Positions 1 through 8,027 of a DNA stretch of 64,000 nucleotides are shown piece by piece (the stretch's first letter is position 1; every line of letters starts with the position of its first letter). A program made the translations under genes and the position numbers. The notes below the pieces were generated by a model, which saw nothing but the letters and a program-made list of their open reading frames with translations, was not told the DNA's origin and made no database searches. The stretch covers positions 1,748,501 through 1,812,500 of the forward strand of contig NZ_CP081844.1 of NCBI RefSeq assembly GCF_019803445.1, given 5' to 3'. The DNA is from Caenibius sp. WL. GTDB taxonomy: Bacteria; Pseudomonadota; Alphaproteobacteria; Sphingomonadales; Sphingomonadaceae.

Positions 1-1
1 T

Positions 2-358
2 ATCCGCAACGGCCAGCGGGCGAAGAAGGACTCCGTCCTTTCGCCGGCTTCCAACCTGCGTGCGCGTGTTCTCGAAGTTCTTCAGCGCGAAGGCTACATC
101 CGTGGCTTCAGCGAAGACGAAACCGGCAAGCACAAGCAGCTGCGGATCGAACTGAAGTATTTCGAGGGCGAACCCGCGATCAAGCACGTCGCCCGCGTGT
201 CCAAGCCGGGCCGCCGGATCTATTCGGGCAGCAAGGAGCTGCCGATTGTCCGCAACGGTCTCGGCATCACCATCGTCTCGACGCCGCGCGGCGTGCTTTC
301 GGATGCCGAAGCGCGCGCCCACAACGTCGGCGGCGAAGTGCTGGCGGAGGTGTTCTGA
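2..358 (+). CDS. rpsH: 30S ribosomal protein S8 (5' end outside window)
   Basis: This is the C-terminal 118 residues of S8, a primary 16S rRNA-binding protein of the small subunit. The reading frame is open from the window edge. The reading begins [12 protein letters not shown] and ends GGEVLAEVF, with the S8 signature around [14 protein letters not shown] and [13 protein letters not shown]. The TGA stop shares its last base with the ATG of rplF (TGATG), which indicates translational coupling in the spc operon. Only the N-terminal start and upstream rpsN are missing because the window begins here. Confidence 0.97.
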   Translation: MRNGQRAKKDSVLSPASNLRARVLEVLQREGYIRGFSEDETGKHKQLRIELKYFEGEPAIKHVARVSKPGRRIYSGSKELPIVRNGLGITIVSTPRGVLSDAEARAHNVGGEVLAEVF

Positions 359-891
359 TGAGCCGCATTGGCAAGAAGCCGGTTGCGATTCCGGGCGGCG
401 TGACCGCCAATATCGCGGACGGCGTTCTCACTGTGAAGGGGCCGAAGGGCACTCTCACGCTGACGCTCGCTGACGAAGTCACCTATGCGCTCGAAGATGG
501 CAGCATCTCGGTGCAGCCGGCGAACGATTCGAAGCGCGCCCGCTCTTTCTGGGGCATGCAGCGCACGCTGGTGTCGAACCTGGTGGAAGGCGTTACGGAA
601 GGCTTTTCCAAGACGCTCACCATCACCGGTGTCGGCTATCGTGCGAACGCACAGGGCAAGAAGCTGAAGCTTCAGCTCGGCTACAGCCATGACGTCGATC
701 TCGACGTGCCGGAAGGTCTGGACGTGAAGACGCCCGACCAGACGACCGTCGAAATCAGCGGCGTCGACAAGCAGCAGGTGGGGCAGTTCGCTGCTGAAAT
801 CCGTCGCTGGCGCAAGCCCGAACCCTACAAGGGCAAGGGTATCAAGTACCGCGGCGAGTTTATCTTCCGCAAGGAAGGGAAGAAGAAGTAA
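358..891 (+). CDS. rplF: 50S ribosomal protein L6
   Basis: This 177-residue protein is large-subunit protein L6, which binds 23S rRNA near the factor-binding site. It begins [15 protein letters not shown] and ends with the typical basic tail ([20 protein letters not shown] region). The C-terminal L6 signature [11 protein letters not shown] is present. Length is normal for the family. It overlaps rpsH by one base and is followed one base later by rplR, so it is part of one spc-operon transcript. Confidence 0.98.
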   Translation: MSRIGKKPVAIPGGVTANIADGVLTVKGPKGTLTLTLADEVTYALEDGSISVQPANDSKRARSFWGMQRTLVSNLVEGVTEGFSKTLTITGVGYRANAQGKKLKLQLGYSHDVDLDVPEGLDVKTPDQTTVEISGVDKQQVGQFAAEIRRWRKPEPYKGKGIKYRGEFIFRKEGKKK

Positions 892-892
892 G

Positions 893-1231
893 ATGGCCAA
901 GCTTTCTCTTTTCGACCGTCGCCGCCGCCGCGTGCGGACGGCGCTCAAGGCCCGCGCTGGCGGTCGCCCGCGGCTGTCGGTGCATCGTTCGGGCAAGCAC
1001 ATCTATGCCCAGATCATCGATGACGCCGCTGGCCGCACGCTGGCTGCTGCTTCGACTCTCGGCGGCAAGGGCGGCAACATCGATGCCGCCGCCAAGGTCG
1101 GCGCGGACATCGCTGCCGCTGCCAAGCAGGCGGGCGTGACCACTGTCGTGTTCGATCGCGGTGGCTTCCTGTTCCATGGCCGCGTCAAGGCGCTGGCCGA
1201 CGCTGCGCGCGAAGGCGGGCTGGAGTTCTGA
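893..1231 (+). CDS. rplR: 50S ribosomal protein L18
   Basis: This 112-residue protein is L18, which binds 5S rRNA and carries it to the large subunit. The frame contains [19 protein letters not shown] and the C-terminal [20 protein letters not shown] signature, both typical of bacterial L18. The start lies one base after the rplF stop. Its TGA stop shares its last base with the first ATG of rpsE, so translation of rpsE is probably coupled to it. Confidence 0.98.
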   Translation: MAKLSLFDRRRRRVRTALKARAGGRPRLSVHRSGKHIYAQIIDDAAGRTLAAASTLGGKGGNIDAAAKVGADIAAAAKQAGVTTVVFDRGGFLFHGRVKALADAAREGGLEF

Positions 1232-1965
1232 TGATGGCTGACGAGAACAACAACCAAGAAACCCCCGTGGTCGAAACCGCTGCTCCCGAAGCGGCGGCAG
1301 GCGAACAGGGCGGTCAGCAGCGCGAAGGTCGCGGCCGTGGCCGTGGCCGTGGCGGCGAACGTGGTGAAGGCCGCGGGCGTGGCCGTGGGCGCGACGATCG
1401 CCGTGGCGGCCGCAACCAGGAAGAAGAAGGCGAAGAGCTGATCGAAAAGCTCGTGCACATCAACCGCGTCTCGAAGACGGTGAAGGGCGGCAAGCGCTTC
1501 GGCTTCGCGGCTCTGGTTGTGGTGGGCGACGGCTCGGGCCGCGTCGGTTTCGGTCATGGCAAGGCGCGCGAAGTGCCGGAAGCCATCACCAAGGCGACCG
1601 CTTCCGCCAAGAAGAAGATGATCCGCGTTCCGCTCAAGGAAGGCCGCACGCTCCACCATGACGGCAAGGGCCGTTACGGCGCGGGCAAGGTCAATGTCCG
1701 CTCGGCTCCGGCCGGTACGGGCATCATCGCCGGCGGTCCGATGCGCGCCGTCTTCGAAAGCCTGGGCGTTGCCGACGTGGTGACCAAGTCGGTCGGTACG
1801 TCGAACCCCTACAACATGATCCGCGCCACGTTCGATGCGCTCGTCAACCAGACTTCGCCGAAGTCGGTGGCGCAGCGTCGCGGCAAGAAGGTCGCCGACC
1901 TTCTCGGCCGTGGTGGTGCGAACGAGGCCGAGGCGGAAGCCGAAGCCGCGGCCATCGTGGAGTAA
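1231..1965 (+). CDS. rpsE: 30S ribosomal protein S5 with long RG-rich N-terminal extension
   Basis: S5 is a small-subunit protein that acts in decoding fidelity. The conserved core begins near residue 70 ([19 protein letters not shown]) and continues through the double-stranded RNA-binding fold and the GGPMRAVFE segment. The protein is 244 residues long, whereas Escherichia coli S5 has about 166. The extra length is mainly an N-terminal tail that is acidic at first, then a run of Arg-Gly repeats at about residues 31-61, plus an Ala/Glu-rich C-terminus. Tandem ATG codons (1231 and 1234) are both possible starts. The first overlaps the rplR stop and fits coupling. Confidence 0.96.
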   Translation: MMADENNNQETPVVETAAPEAAAGEQGGQQREGRGRGRGRGGERGEGRGRGRGRDDRRGGRNQEEEGEELIEKLVHINRVSKTVKGGKRFGFAALVVVGDGSGRVGFGHGKAREVPEAITKATASAKKKMIRVPLKEGRTLHHDGKGRYGAGKVNVRSAPAGTGIIAGGPMRAVFESLGVADVVTKSVGTSNPYNMIRATFDALVNQTSPKSVAQRRGKKVADLLGRGGANEAEAEAEAAAIVE

Positions 1966-1971
1966 GCGAAC

Positions 1972-2148
1972 ATGGCGAAGATCAAGATCAAGCAGATCGG
2001 TTCGCCGATCCGTCGTCCGGAAAATCAGAAGAAGATTCTGATCGGCCTGGGCCTGGGCAAGATGCACAGGGTCGTCGAGGTCGAGGATACCCCGGAAGTG
2101 CGTGGTGCGATCGCCAAGCTGCCGCACATGGTGGCTGTGGTCGACTGA
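1972..2148 (+). CDS. rpmD: 50S ribosomal protein L30
   Basis: This short gene encodes a 58-residue L30. The product starts [15 protein letters not shown] and contains the conserved [21 protein letters not shown] segment, which identifies the family. The start ATG lies six bases after the rpsE stop. L30 sits between rpsE and rplO as in other spc operons. A terminator-like hairpin follows the gene. Confidence 0.96.
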   Translation: MAKIKIKQIGSPIRRPENQKKILIGLGLGKMHRVVEVEDTPEVRGAIAKLPHMVAVVD

Positions 2149-2171
2149 ACCGGCTTACAGTTGACGGAGGG

Positions 2172-2204
2172 GGCCCGGGCGAGTACCGGGCCTTCTCTAT
2201 TTTT
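2172..2204 (+). terminator. terminator-like hairpin between rpmD and rplO
   Basis: A perfect 7-bp stem (ggcccgg at 2172-2178, ccgggcc at 2186-2192) with a 7-base loop is followed by ttctctattttt. This has the form of an intrinsic terminator. It lies inside the spc operon, so it may attenuate rather than end transcription, or it may be an RNA-processing or stabilising element. Confidence 0.55.
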
Positions 2205-2236
2205 GGCGCGAACAAAGCGAAAGCGAGTGCAGAATC

Positions 2237-2725
2237 ATGAAACTCAACGAACTCCGTGACAACAATGGCGCCCGCAAGGGGCGTATGCGCATCGGCCGTG
2301 GTATCGGTTCGGGCAAGGGCAAGACCGGCGGTCGTGGCCAGAAGGGTGCCAAGGCGCGCTCGGGCGTTTCGATCAACGGCTTCGAAGGCGGCCAGATGCC
2401 GCTGCACATGCGCATTCCGAAGCGCGGCTTCAACAACCCCTTCGCCAAGGACTATGCCGAAGTGAACCTGGGCATGATCCAGAAGTTCATCGACGCGGGC
2501 AAGCTCGACGCCAAGCAGGTCGTCGATCATGCGGCGCTGCAGGCGGCGGGTCTCGCCCGTGGCGGCAAGGACGGCGTGCGTCTGCTGGGCAAGGGCGAAC
2601 TGACCGTCAAGGTCCAGTTCAAGGTTGCCGGCGCCTCGAAGGGCGCGGTTGCGGCGGTCGAAAAGGCGGGCGGTTCGGTGGAAGTCACCGCTCCGGCCAA
2701 AGCCAAGGCCGAAGCTTCCGAATAA
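2237..2725 (+). CDS. rplO: 50S ribosomal protein L15
   Basis: This 162-residue protein is L15, a late-assembly component of the large subunit. It begins [18 protein letters not shown] and has the glycine-rich [21 protein letters not shown] segment followed by the [17 protein letters not shown] signature. The C-terminus ends in an Ala/Lys/Glu tail. It stands 88 bases after rpmD, a gap that contains a terminator-like hairpin, and 118 bases before secY. Confidence 0.98.
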   Translation: MKLNELRDNNGARKGRMRIGRGIGSGKGKTGGRGQKGAKARSGVSINGFEGGQMPLHMRIPKRGFNNPFAKDYAEVNLGMIQKFIDAGKLDAKQVVDHAALQAAGLARGGKDGVRLLGKGELTVKVQFKVAGASKGAVAAVEKAGGSVEVTAPAKAKAEASE

Positions 2726-2843
2726 TTCGGATAATTGCGGCGGGCGGGGGTTATGAAATCTCCGCTCGCTCGCTATATGGGCGGCCACACCAGACAGGTC
2801 GTTTCCGCGCACAGGCGCGGCCCGGATAAGGTACAGTCACTCC

Positions 2844-4208
2844 ATGGCATCACGCGCCGATAATCTCGCGAGCAACCTCAGCCTCGCCAATTTCTCCAAA
2901 GCCACGGAACTCAAGAAGCGGATTTGGTTCACGGTCGGTGCGCTGATCGTTTTCCGGTTTCTCAGCTTCGTGCCGCTGCCGGGCGTGAATCCGCTGATCC
3001 TGCAGGACCTCTACGCGCAGACGCGCGGGGGCATTCTCGACATTTTCAACACATTTTCGGGCGGCAGCCTTGAGCGCATGAGTCTTATCGCGCTCGGCGT
3101 CATGCCCTACATCACGGCCTCGATCGTGGTGCAGCTTGCCGCATCGCTCCATCCCGCGCTGATGGCGCTGAAGAAGGAAGGCGAAAGCGGCCGCAAGAAG
3201 CTCAACCAGTACACCCGGTACGGCGCGGTGCTGCTGACGGTGATTCAGGGCTGGTTCGTCGCCACCGGGCTCGAAGCCTACGGCGCGCAGAGCGGGCTCC
3301 AAGCGGTGGTCGATCCCGGCTATATGTTCCGCGTCGGCGCGGTGATCAGCCTTGTCGGCGGGACGATGTTCCTGCTGTGGCTGGGCGAACAGATCACCAG
3401 CCGCGGCATCGGCAACGGCGTGTCGCTGATCATCATGGCCGGCATCGTCGCCCAGTTCCCGACGTTCACTTCGAACCTCATGGGGCAGTACAGCTCGGGC
3501 TCGACCAGCAGCTTCACCATCGTGGCGATGATCCTGATGATCGTCGGCCTGATCATGATCATCTCGTTCATGGAACGCGCGCAGCGCCGGCTGCTGATCC
3601 AGTACCCCAAGCGGGCCAGCCAGCGCGGCATGATGCAGGCGGATCGTTCGCACCTGCCGCTCAAGCTCAACACCGCGGGTGTGATTCCGCCGATTTTCGC
3701 AAGCTCGCTGTTGCTGCTGCCGCTGACGATCAGCCAGTTCGCCGGGCAGTCGGTTTCGCCCGACACCACGATGGGCAGCATCATCGTGACGATGAACCAG
3801 TATCTCCAGCACGGGCAGCCGCTCTATATGACGCTCTACGCGCTGGGCATCGTGTTCTTCACCTTCTTCTATACCGCGGTGGTCTTCAATCCGGAGGAAA
3901 CGGCGGAAAACCTGAAGAAGAATGGCGGCTTCATTCCGGGCATCCGTCCGGGCAAGAACACCGCCAGCTATCTCGATTATGTGCTCACGCGGATCACGGT
4001 CATCGGGGCGATCTATCTGACGCTGGTCTGCGTCGCGCCGGAATTCCTGCTGGCCGAAACGGGCGTTGCCCTGTTCTTCGGCGGCACCAGCCTGTTGATC
4101 GTGGTGAACGTCACGGTCGACACCATCACCCAGATCCAGTCGCATCTGCTCGCGCACCAATATGGCGATCTGATCAAGAAAGCCAAATTGAAAGGCCGGC
4201 TGCGCTGA
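2844..4208 (+). CDS. secY: preprotein translocase subunit SecY
   Basis: SecY is the channel-forming membrane subunit of the Sec translocase. The 454-residue product has about ten hydrophobic segments, starting near WFTVGALIVFRFLSFVPLPG, and the family signatures IFNTFSGGSLERMSLIALGVMP (residues about 65-85) and the C-terminal VDTITQIQSHLLAHQYGDLI. Its length is usual for alphaproteobacterial SecY. It follows rplO and precedes adk, the standard order. The rpmJ gene that follows secY in E. coli is not present here. Confidence 0.98.
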   Translation: MASRADNLASNLSLANFSKATELKKRIWFTVGALIVFRFLSFVPLPGVNPLILQDLYAQTRGGILDIFNTFSGGSLERMSLIALGVMPYITASIVVQLAASLHPALMALKKEGESGRKKLNQYTRYGAVLLTVIQGWFVATGLEAYGAQSGLQAVVDPGYMFRVGAVISLVGGTMFLLWLGEQITSRGIGNGVSLIIMAGIVAQFPTFTSNLMGQYSSGSTSSFTIVAMILMIVGLIMIISFMERAQRRLLIQYPKRASQRGMMQADRSHLPLKLNTAGVIPPIFASSLLLLPLTISQFAGQSVSPDTTMGSIIVTMNQYLQHGQPLYMTLYALGIVFFTFFYTAVVFNPEETAENLKKNGGFIPGIRPGKNTASYLDYVLTRITVIGAIYLTLVCVAPEFLLAETGVALFFGGTSLLIVVNVTVDTITQIQSHLLAHQYGDLIKKAKLKGRLR

Positions 4209-4245
4209 GCGGCCCGGGGCGCTTTAGAACAACAGGGAGAGCAGC

Positions 4246-4893
4246 GTGAATATCATTCTTCTCGGGCCGCCAGGTGCGGGGAAGGGCACCCAGGCGCAAC
4301 GTCTGGTCGAGCGTTTCGGCATGCGCCAGCTTTCGACCGGCGACATGTTGCGCGCCGCGGTGAAGGCCGGGACGCCGGTGGGCCTCAAAGCGAAAGCCGT
4401 GATGGAAGCGGGCGAACTGGTTTCGGACGATATCGTGTCCGCGCTGATTTCGGACGAACTGGCCGCGATGGGCCCGGAAACGGGCGCGATCTTCGACGGC
4501 TACCCCCGGACCGAAGCCCAGGCGGAATCGCTCGATGGTATTCTCGCCAGCCACGATCGCCAACTCGATCATGTCATCGAACTGGATGTGGACGAGGATG
4601 CGCTGGTCGAGCGGATCACCGGCCGCTTCACCTGCGCGCAGTGCGGGAAGGGCTATCATGACACGTTCGAACAGCCCAAGGTTGCCGGCGTGTGCGACAA
4701 GTGCGGTTCGACCGAGTTCAAGCGGCGGCCCGACGACAACGAGGAAACCGTGCGCACGCGCATGGCCGAATATCGCGCCAAGACCGCGCCGATCCTGCCG
4801 TTCTATGAGAAGCGCGGCATTGTCGCGCGGGTCGACGGCATGGCGCAGATGGACGATGTGACCGCTGCGATCGAAGCGATTCTCAAAGGCTGA
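4246..4893 (+). CDS. adk: adenylate kinase, zinc-LID type
   Basis: Adenylate kinase converts ATP and AMP to two ADP in the cytoplasm. The P-loop GPPGAGKGTQ is at residues 7-16, and the NMP-binding region has FDGYPRT near residues 83-89. The LID domain contains four cysteines, C130, C133, C150 and C153 (CAQC and CDKC), the arrangement that binds structural zinc in long-form adenylate kinases. The protein has 215 residues. It lies 37 bases after secY with the ribosome-binding sequence aggga just upstream. The secY-adk linkage is ancestral in bacteria. Confidence 0.98.
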   Translation: MNIILLGPPGAGKGTQAQRLVERFGMRQLSTGDMLRAAVKAGTPVGLKAKAVMEAGELVSDDIVSALISDELAAMGPETGAIFDGYPRTEAQAESLDGILASHDRQLDHVIELDVDEDALVERITGRFTCAQCGKGYHDTFEQPKVAGVCDKCGSTEFKRRPDDNEETVRTRMAEYRAKTAPILPFYEKRGIVARVDGMAQMDDVTAAIEAILKG

Positions 4894-5182
4894 ACCCATC
4901 CGCTTTTGACGGATAGCCATGGGTTTGTTATAAATGGCCGTCGCTACCGCGTGAACAACGCGCGGTAGCGCTGCCGCATGGGAAGTCGCCTGTTGACCTC
5001 GGGCGCGAATCGCCCTAAGCGCCCCTTTCACTCGAAAGTTCGGATGAGTCCGGTCGGCTTCGCTATGGCAAGCTATCCGGGCTTTTTGCCATCCTGGCCG
5101 TCCGGAGATTGTCGCAGTGGCTTTAGCGTTGAGATAGAAGGCTGCGGCGTATCCGCTACCTTCTGTGGAGCAGGAGAATTAA
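4894..5182 (+). promoter_or_regulatory. structured leader between adk and rpsM
   Basis: This 289-base gap holds no gene but several inverted repeats. A hairpin beginning aacccat (4893-4899, pairing with atgggtt at 4919-4925) follows the adk stop. A perfect 10-bp stem is formed by cgctaccgcg (4942-4951) and cgcggtagcg (4961-4970). Another inverted repeat, atggcaa/ttgccat, lies at 5065-5071 and 5086-5092. A possible -35 box TTGACC is at 4993-4998, but the matching -10 is poor. In E. coli the leader of the alpha operon is a structured translational control site, so a comparable role here is possible but unproven. Confidence 0.4.
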
Positions 5183-5551
5183 GTGGCTCGTATTGCCGGG
5201 GTAAACATCCCCACCAACAAGCGCGTGATTATCGCGCTCACCTACATTCACGGTATCGGTCCCAAGGCCGCCAAGGATATCGCTGACAAGCTGGGCATTG
5301 ATCATGCCCGCCGCGTGCAGGATCTGTCGGACGCCGAAGTGCTCCAGATCCGCGAAGCGATTGACGCCGAATACACCGTGGAAGGTGACCTTCGTCGCGA
5401 AACCGCGATGAACATCAAGCGCCTGATGGATCTCGCCTGCTATCGTGGCCTGCGCCATCGCAAGGGCCTGCCCGTTCGCGGTCAGCGCACTCACACCAAC
5501 GCCCGCACCCGCAAGGGCAAGGCCAAGCCGATCGCTGGCAAGAAGAAGTAA
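5183..5551 (+). CDS. rpsM: 30S ribosomal protein S13
   Basis: S13 is a head protein of the small subunit that contacts the P-site tRNA and forms intersubunit bridges. The 122-residue product starts [15 protein letters not shown] and has the signature [20 protein letters not shown] followed by the basic [17 protein letters not shown] tail. The start is GTG at 5183, supported by the ribosome-binding sequence aggaga at 5172-5177 and by the conserved N-terminus. It heads the alpha operon rpsM-rpsK-rpoA-rplQ. Confidence 0.97.
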   Translation: MARIAGVNIPTNKRVIIALTYIHGIGPKAAKDIADKLGIDHARRVQDLSDAEVLQIREAIDAEYTVEGDLRRETAMNIKRLMDLACYRGLRHRKGLPVRGQRTHTNARTRKGKAKPIAGKKK

Positions 5552-5608
5552 GCACGGGCCGGGCAACCGGAACCGCTTTTCTTCCCTACTGAGGACAGGA
5601 CACGAACT

Positions 5609-5998
5609 ATGGCACGCGAACCCCAGCGCATTCGGCGCCGCGAGCGTAAGAACATCACCAGCGGCGTCGCGCACGTGAACGCCAGCTTCAACAACACCAT
5701 GATCACCATCACCGATGCCCAGGGCAATGCGATCAGCTGGTCCAGCGCCGGTATGATGGGCTTCAAGGGCAGCCGCAAGTCGACCCCCTATGCCGCGCAG
5801 GTCGCTGCGGACGACGCCGGCAAGAAGGCGGCCGAACACGGCGTGCGTACCCTGGAAGTGGAAGTGAAGGGCCCGGGTTCGGGTCGCGAAAGCGCTCTGC
5901 GCGCGCTGCAGGCGGTGGGCTTCACCATCACCTCGATCCGCGATGTGACCCCGATCCCGCACAATGGTGTCAGGCCTTCGAAGCGCCGCCGCGTCTGA
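5609..5998 (+). CDS. rpsK: 30S ribosomal protein S11
   Basis: S11 forms part of the 30S platform. The 129-residue product contains [20 protein letters not shown] and the C-terminal signature [21 protein letters not shown], both diagnostic. It lies 57 bases after rpsM. The rpsD gene found between rpsK and rpoA in E. coli is absent here, which is the usual alphaproteobacterial arrangement. Confidence 0.98.
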   Translation: MAREPQRIRRRERKNITSGVAHVNASFNNTMITITDAQGNAISWSSAGMMGFKGSRKSTPYAAQVAADDAGKKAAEHGVRTLEVEVKGPGSGRESALRALQAVGFTITSIRDVTPIPHNGVRPSKRRRV

Positions 5999-6010
5999 TT
6001 TGAACCTGCC

Positions 6011-6076
6011 TGGCGGCCTGACGAGGCCGCCATCCTTCGGATCGGCCGCGAGCGCTCACAAAGCGCCCAGCGGCCG
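6011..6076 (+). other. two hairpins in the rpsK-rpoA spacer
   Basis: The 109-base spacer before rpoA can fold into two hairpins. The first is tggcggcc (6011-6018) pairing with ggccgcca (6025-6032). The second is cggccgc (6043-6049) pairing with gcggccg (6070-6076), with a further inner pairing of gcgct and agcgc. Neither is followed by a T tract, so they are not obvious terminators. They could be processing or stability elements. Confidence 0.4.
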
Positions 6077-6107
6077 TTCCCGCCAGATAAAACCCTAGGG
6101 GAATTAC

Positions 6108-7166
6108 ATGTCCGTCAATATCAAGAACTGGCAGGAACTGAAGAAGCCCAACAGCCTTGACATCAAGCCCGGCGGTGACGGCAAGCGCAAGGCGACTTTC
6201 GTCGCGGAGCCTCTCGAACGTGGTTTTGGTCTGACGCTCGGCAATGCGCTGCGCCGTGTGCTGCTCTCGTCGCTCCAGGGTGCGGCGATCACCTCGGTCA
6301 AGATCGAAAACGTGCTGCACGAGTTCTCGTCGCTCGCGGGCGTGCGTGAAGACGTGACCGACATCGTGCTCAATATCAAACAGATCGCGCTGAAGATGGA
6401 AGGCGAAGGCGCCAAGCGTCTCCAGCTGTCCGCCACGGGGCCGGCCGAAGTGAAGGCCGGCGATATTGCCGTTTCGGGCGATATCGAAGTGATGAACAAG
6501 GATCTCGTGATCTGCCGCCTCGACGAAGGCGCGACGCTGAACATGGAACTGACCGCCGACACCGGCAAGGGCTACGTTCCGGCGGTGCAGAACCGCCCGG
6601 CCGATGCGCCGGTCGGCCTGATCCCGGTCGATTCGCTCTATTCGCCGGTTCGCCAGGTCAGCTACAAGGTCGAGAACGCCCGCGTCGGCCAGGAACTGGA
6701 CTACGACAAGCTTTCGCTGACCGTGGAAACCGACGGCACCGTGACGCCGGAAGATGCGGTGGCCTATGCCGCGCGCATCCTGCAGGACCAGCTCGCGCTG
6801 TTCGTACATTTCGAAGACGCGATCCCGCAGGGCCCGACTGCCGTCATCGGCGGCGTGGCCGTTGCTCCGGAAGAAAGCGACGCCAATCAGCTCAACCGTT
6901 ACCTGCTCAAGAAGGTGGACGAACTGGAACTGTCGGTGCGTTCGGCCAACTGCCTCAAGAACGACAACATCATCTACATCGGCGATCTGGTCCAGAAGAC
7001 CGAAGCCGAGATGCTGCGCACGCCGAACTTCGGCCGCAAGTCGCTCAACGAGATCAAGGAAGTCCTTTCCTCGATGGGGCTGCGCCTCGGCATGGATATC
7101 CCTGGCTGGCCGCCGGAAAACATCGAAGAAATGGCCAAGAAGCTCGAACAGGAACTTCTCGGCTAA
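6108..7166 (+). CDS. rpoA: DNA-directed RNA polymerase alpha subunit
   Basis: The alpha subunit dimerises to nucleate RNA polymerase assembly, and its C-terminal domain binds UP elements and activators. The 352-residue product has the N-terminal dimerisation segment [18 protein letters not shown] near residues 39-56. The C-terminal domain near residues 260-340 contains [15 protein letters not shown] and [16 protein letters not shown], with the helix-hairpin-helix typical of alpha-CTD. Length is slightly above that in E. coli, as in other alphaproteobacteria. Confidence 0.98.
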   Translation: MSVNIKNWQELKKPNSLDIKPGGDGKRKATFVAEPLERGFGLTLGNALRRVLLSSLQGAAITSVKIENVLHEFSSLAGVREDVTDIVLNIKQIALKMEGEGAKRLQLSATGPAEVKAGDIAVSGDIEVMNKDLVICRLDEGATLNMELTADTGKGYVPAVQNRPADAPVGLIPVDSLYSPVRQVSYKVENARVGQELDYDKLSLTVETDGTVTPEDAVAYAARILQDQLALFVHFEDAIPQGPTAVIGGVAVAPEESDANQLNRYLLKKVDELELSVRSANCLKNDNIIYIGDLVQKTEAEMLRTPNFGRKSLNEIKEVLSSMGLRLGMDIPGWPPENIEEMAKKLEQELLG

Positions 7167-7182
7167 GCAGAGACAAGAAGCA

Positions 7183-7209
7183 GCCCCGGTTTCGGCCGGG
7201 GCGCTTTTT
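7183..7209 (+). terminator. intrinsic terminator-like hairpin after rpoA
   Basis: A perfect 7-bp GC stem (gccccgg at 7183-7189, ccggggc at 7196-7202) with a 6-base loop is followed by gcttttt. It lies between rpoA and rplQ, so it probably reduces readthrough into rplQ or marks a transcript end, with rplQ expressed by readthrough or from its own promoter. Confidence 0.7.
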
Positions 7210-7289
7210 CAGGGGAAGCGGGCTGACCCCGAAAACAGCCGGTACCGGGCTACCTGACACGGGCCCCTTACGAACGAAGGAAGTGAAAC

Positions 7290-7709
7290 ATGCGTCATAA
7301 ACTCGCTGGCCGTAAGCTGCAGCGCCGTTCCGGCCACCGCGCCGCTCTGCTGCGCAACCTGGCCGCTTCGCTGATCAAGCACGAGCAGATCCTGACCACC
7401 ACGCCGAAGGCGAAGGAACTGCGTCCCTACGTCGAAAAGCTGATCACGCTCGCCAAGCATGGCGGCCTGTCGAACCGCCGTCTGGCGCACAGCCGCCTGA
7501 TGGACGAGGCGCAGGAAAAGAAGCTCTTCGAAGTGCTCGCGGAACGCTACAAGGGCCGCGACGGCGGTTACACCCGCGTGATCAAGGCCGGTATCCGCGC
7601 TTCGGACGCCGCGCCGATCGCGATCATCGAACTGGTCGACCGTGACGTTGATGCCAAGGGCCAGGACAGCGGCCCGGTGGCCAATGAGGAAGAACTGGCC
7701 GACGCATAA
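7290..7709 (+). CDS. rplQ: 50S ribosomal protein L17
   Basis: L17 is a large-subunit protein near the exit tunnel. The 139-residue product begins [20 protein letters not shown] and has the conserved [18 protein letters not shown] segment. The C-terminus extends about 20 residues beyond E. coli L17 with an acidic tail (NEEELADA). It is the last gene of the alpha operon and is followed by a strong terminator. The start has the sequence gaaggaag just upstream as ribosome-binding site. Confidence 0.98.
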   Translation: MRHKLAGRKLQRRSGHRAALLRNLAASLIKHEQILTTTPKAKELRPYVEKLITLAKHGGLSNRRLAHSRLMDEAQEKKLFEVLAERYKGRDGGYTRVIKAGIRASDAAPIAIIELVDRDVDAKGQDSGPVANEEELADA

Positions 7710-7737
7710 GCGGTCTTTTCCTTTCCAACCCATTGTA

Positions 7738-7780
7738 AGGGCGGTCGCGGATGCTAGCTTCGCGGCCGCCCTTTGCTTTT
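7738..7780 (+). terminator. terminator of the ribosomal alpha operon
   Basis: A 12-bp stem (agggcggtcgcg at 7738-7749, cgcggccgccct at 7761-7772, one G-U pair) with an 11-base loop is followed by ttgctttt. It lies 28 bases after the rplQ stop and has the form of an intrinsic terminator. Confidence 0.85.
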
Positions 7781-7846
7781 GGGGTGTTGTTTGGAGGAGG
7801 TTGATCGCTTGAAAGACAGCGGCGAGAAAACACGATGCCTCTTCTT

Positions 7847-7937
7847 CGTCATGCTGAACTTGTTTCAGCATCCATTTCTCCCCATGCACAGTTTCTCAAT
7901 CCTGAGAAATGAACCCTGAAACAAGTTCAGGGTGACG
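7847..7937. repeat. dispersed palindromic repeat, family A (copy 1, full length)
   Basis: A 91-base element starting cgtcatgctgaacttg and ending aagttcagggtgacg. Each end forms its own small palindrome (tgctgaac with gttcagca, ccctgaa with ttcaggg), and the whole element has inverted ends (CGTCA and TGACG). A second copy of the same length is at 11686-11776. The halves at 38652-38723 and 46801-46873 are in the opposite orientation. It occupies part of the 318-base gap between rplQ and the peptidase gene. Confidence 0.8.
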
Positions 7938-8027
7938 GTTGTGTATCTGAGAGGCTCGCTATTTCATGCTGTCTTTGCGAACTATATGGCCTCTCCGCTT
8001 TTCCGTCGTCGTTCGTTGGAGCCTGTC

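Noticed and set aside
7932-8027. Upstream start codons of the prolyl oligopeptidase gene
   Set aside because: They would place 14-32 residues before the signal peptide, and the first of them starts within a family A repeat. ATG 8028 has a good ribosome-binding site.
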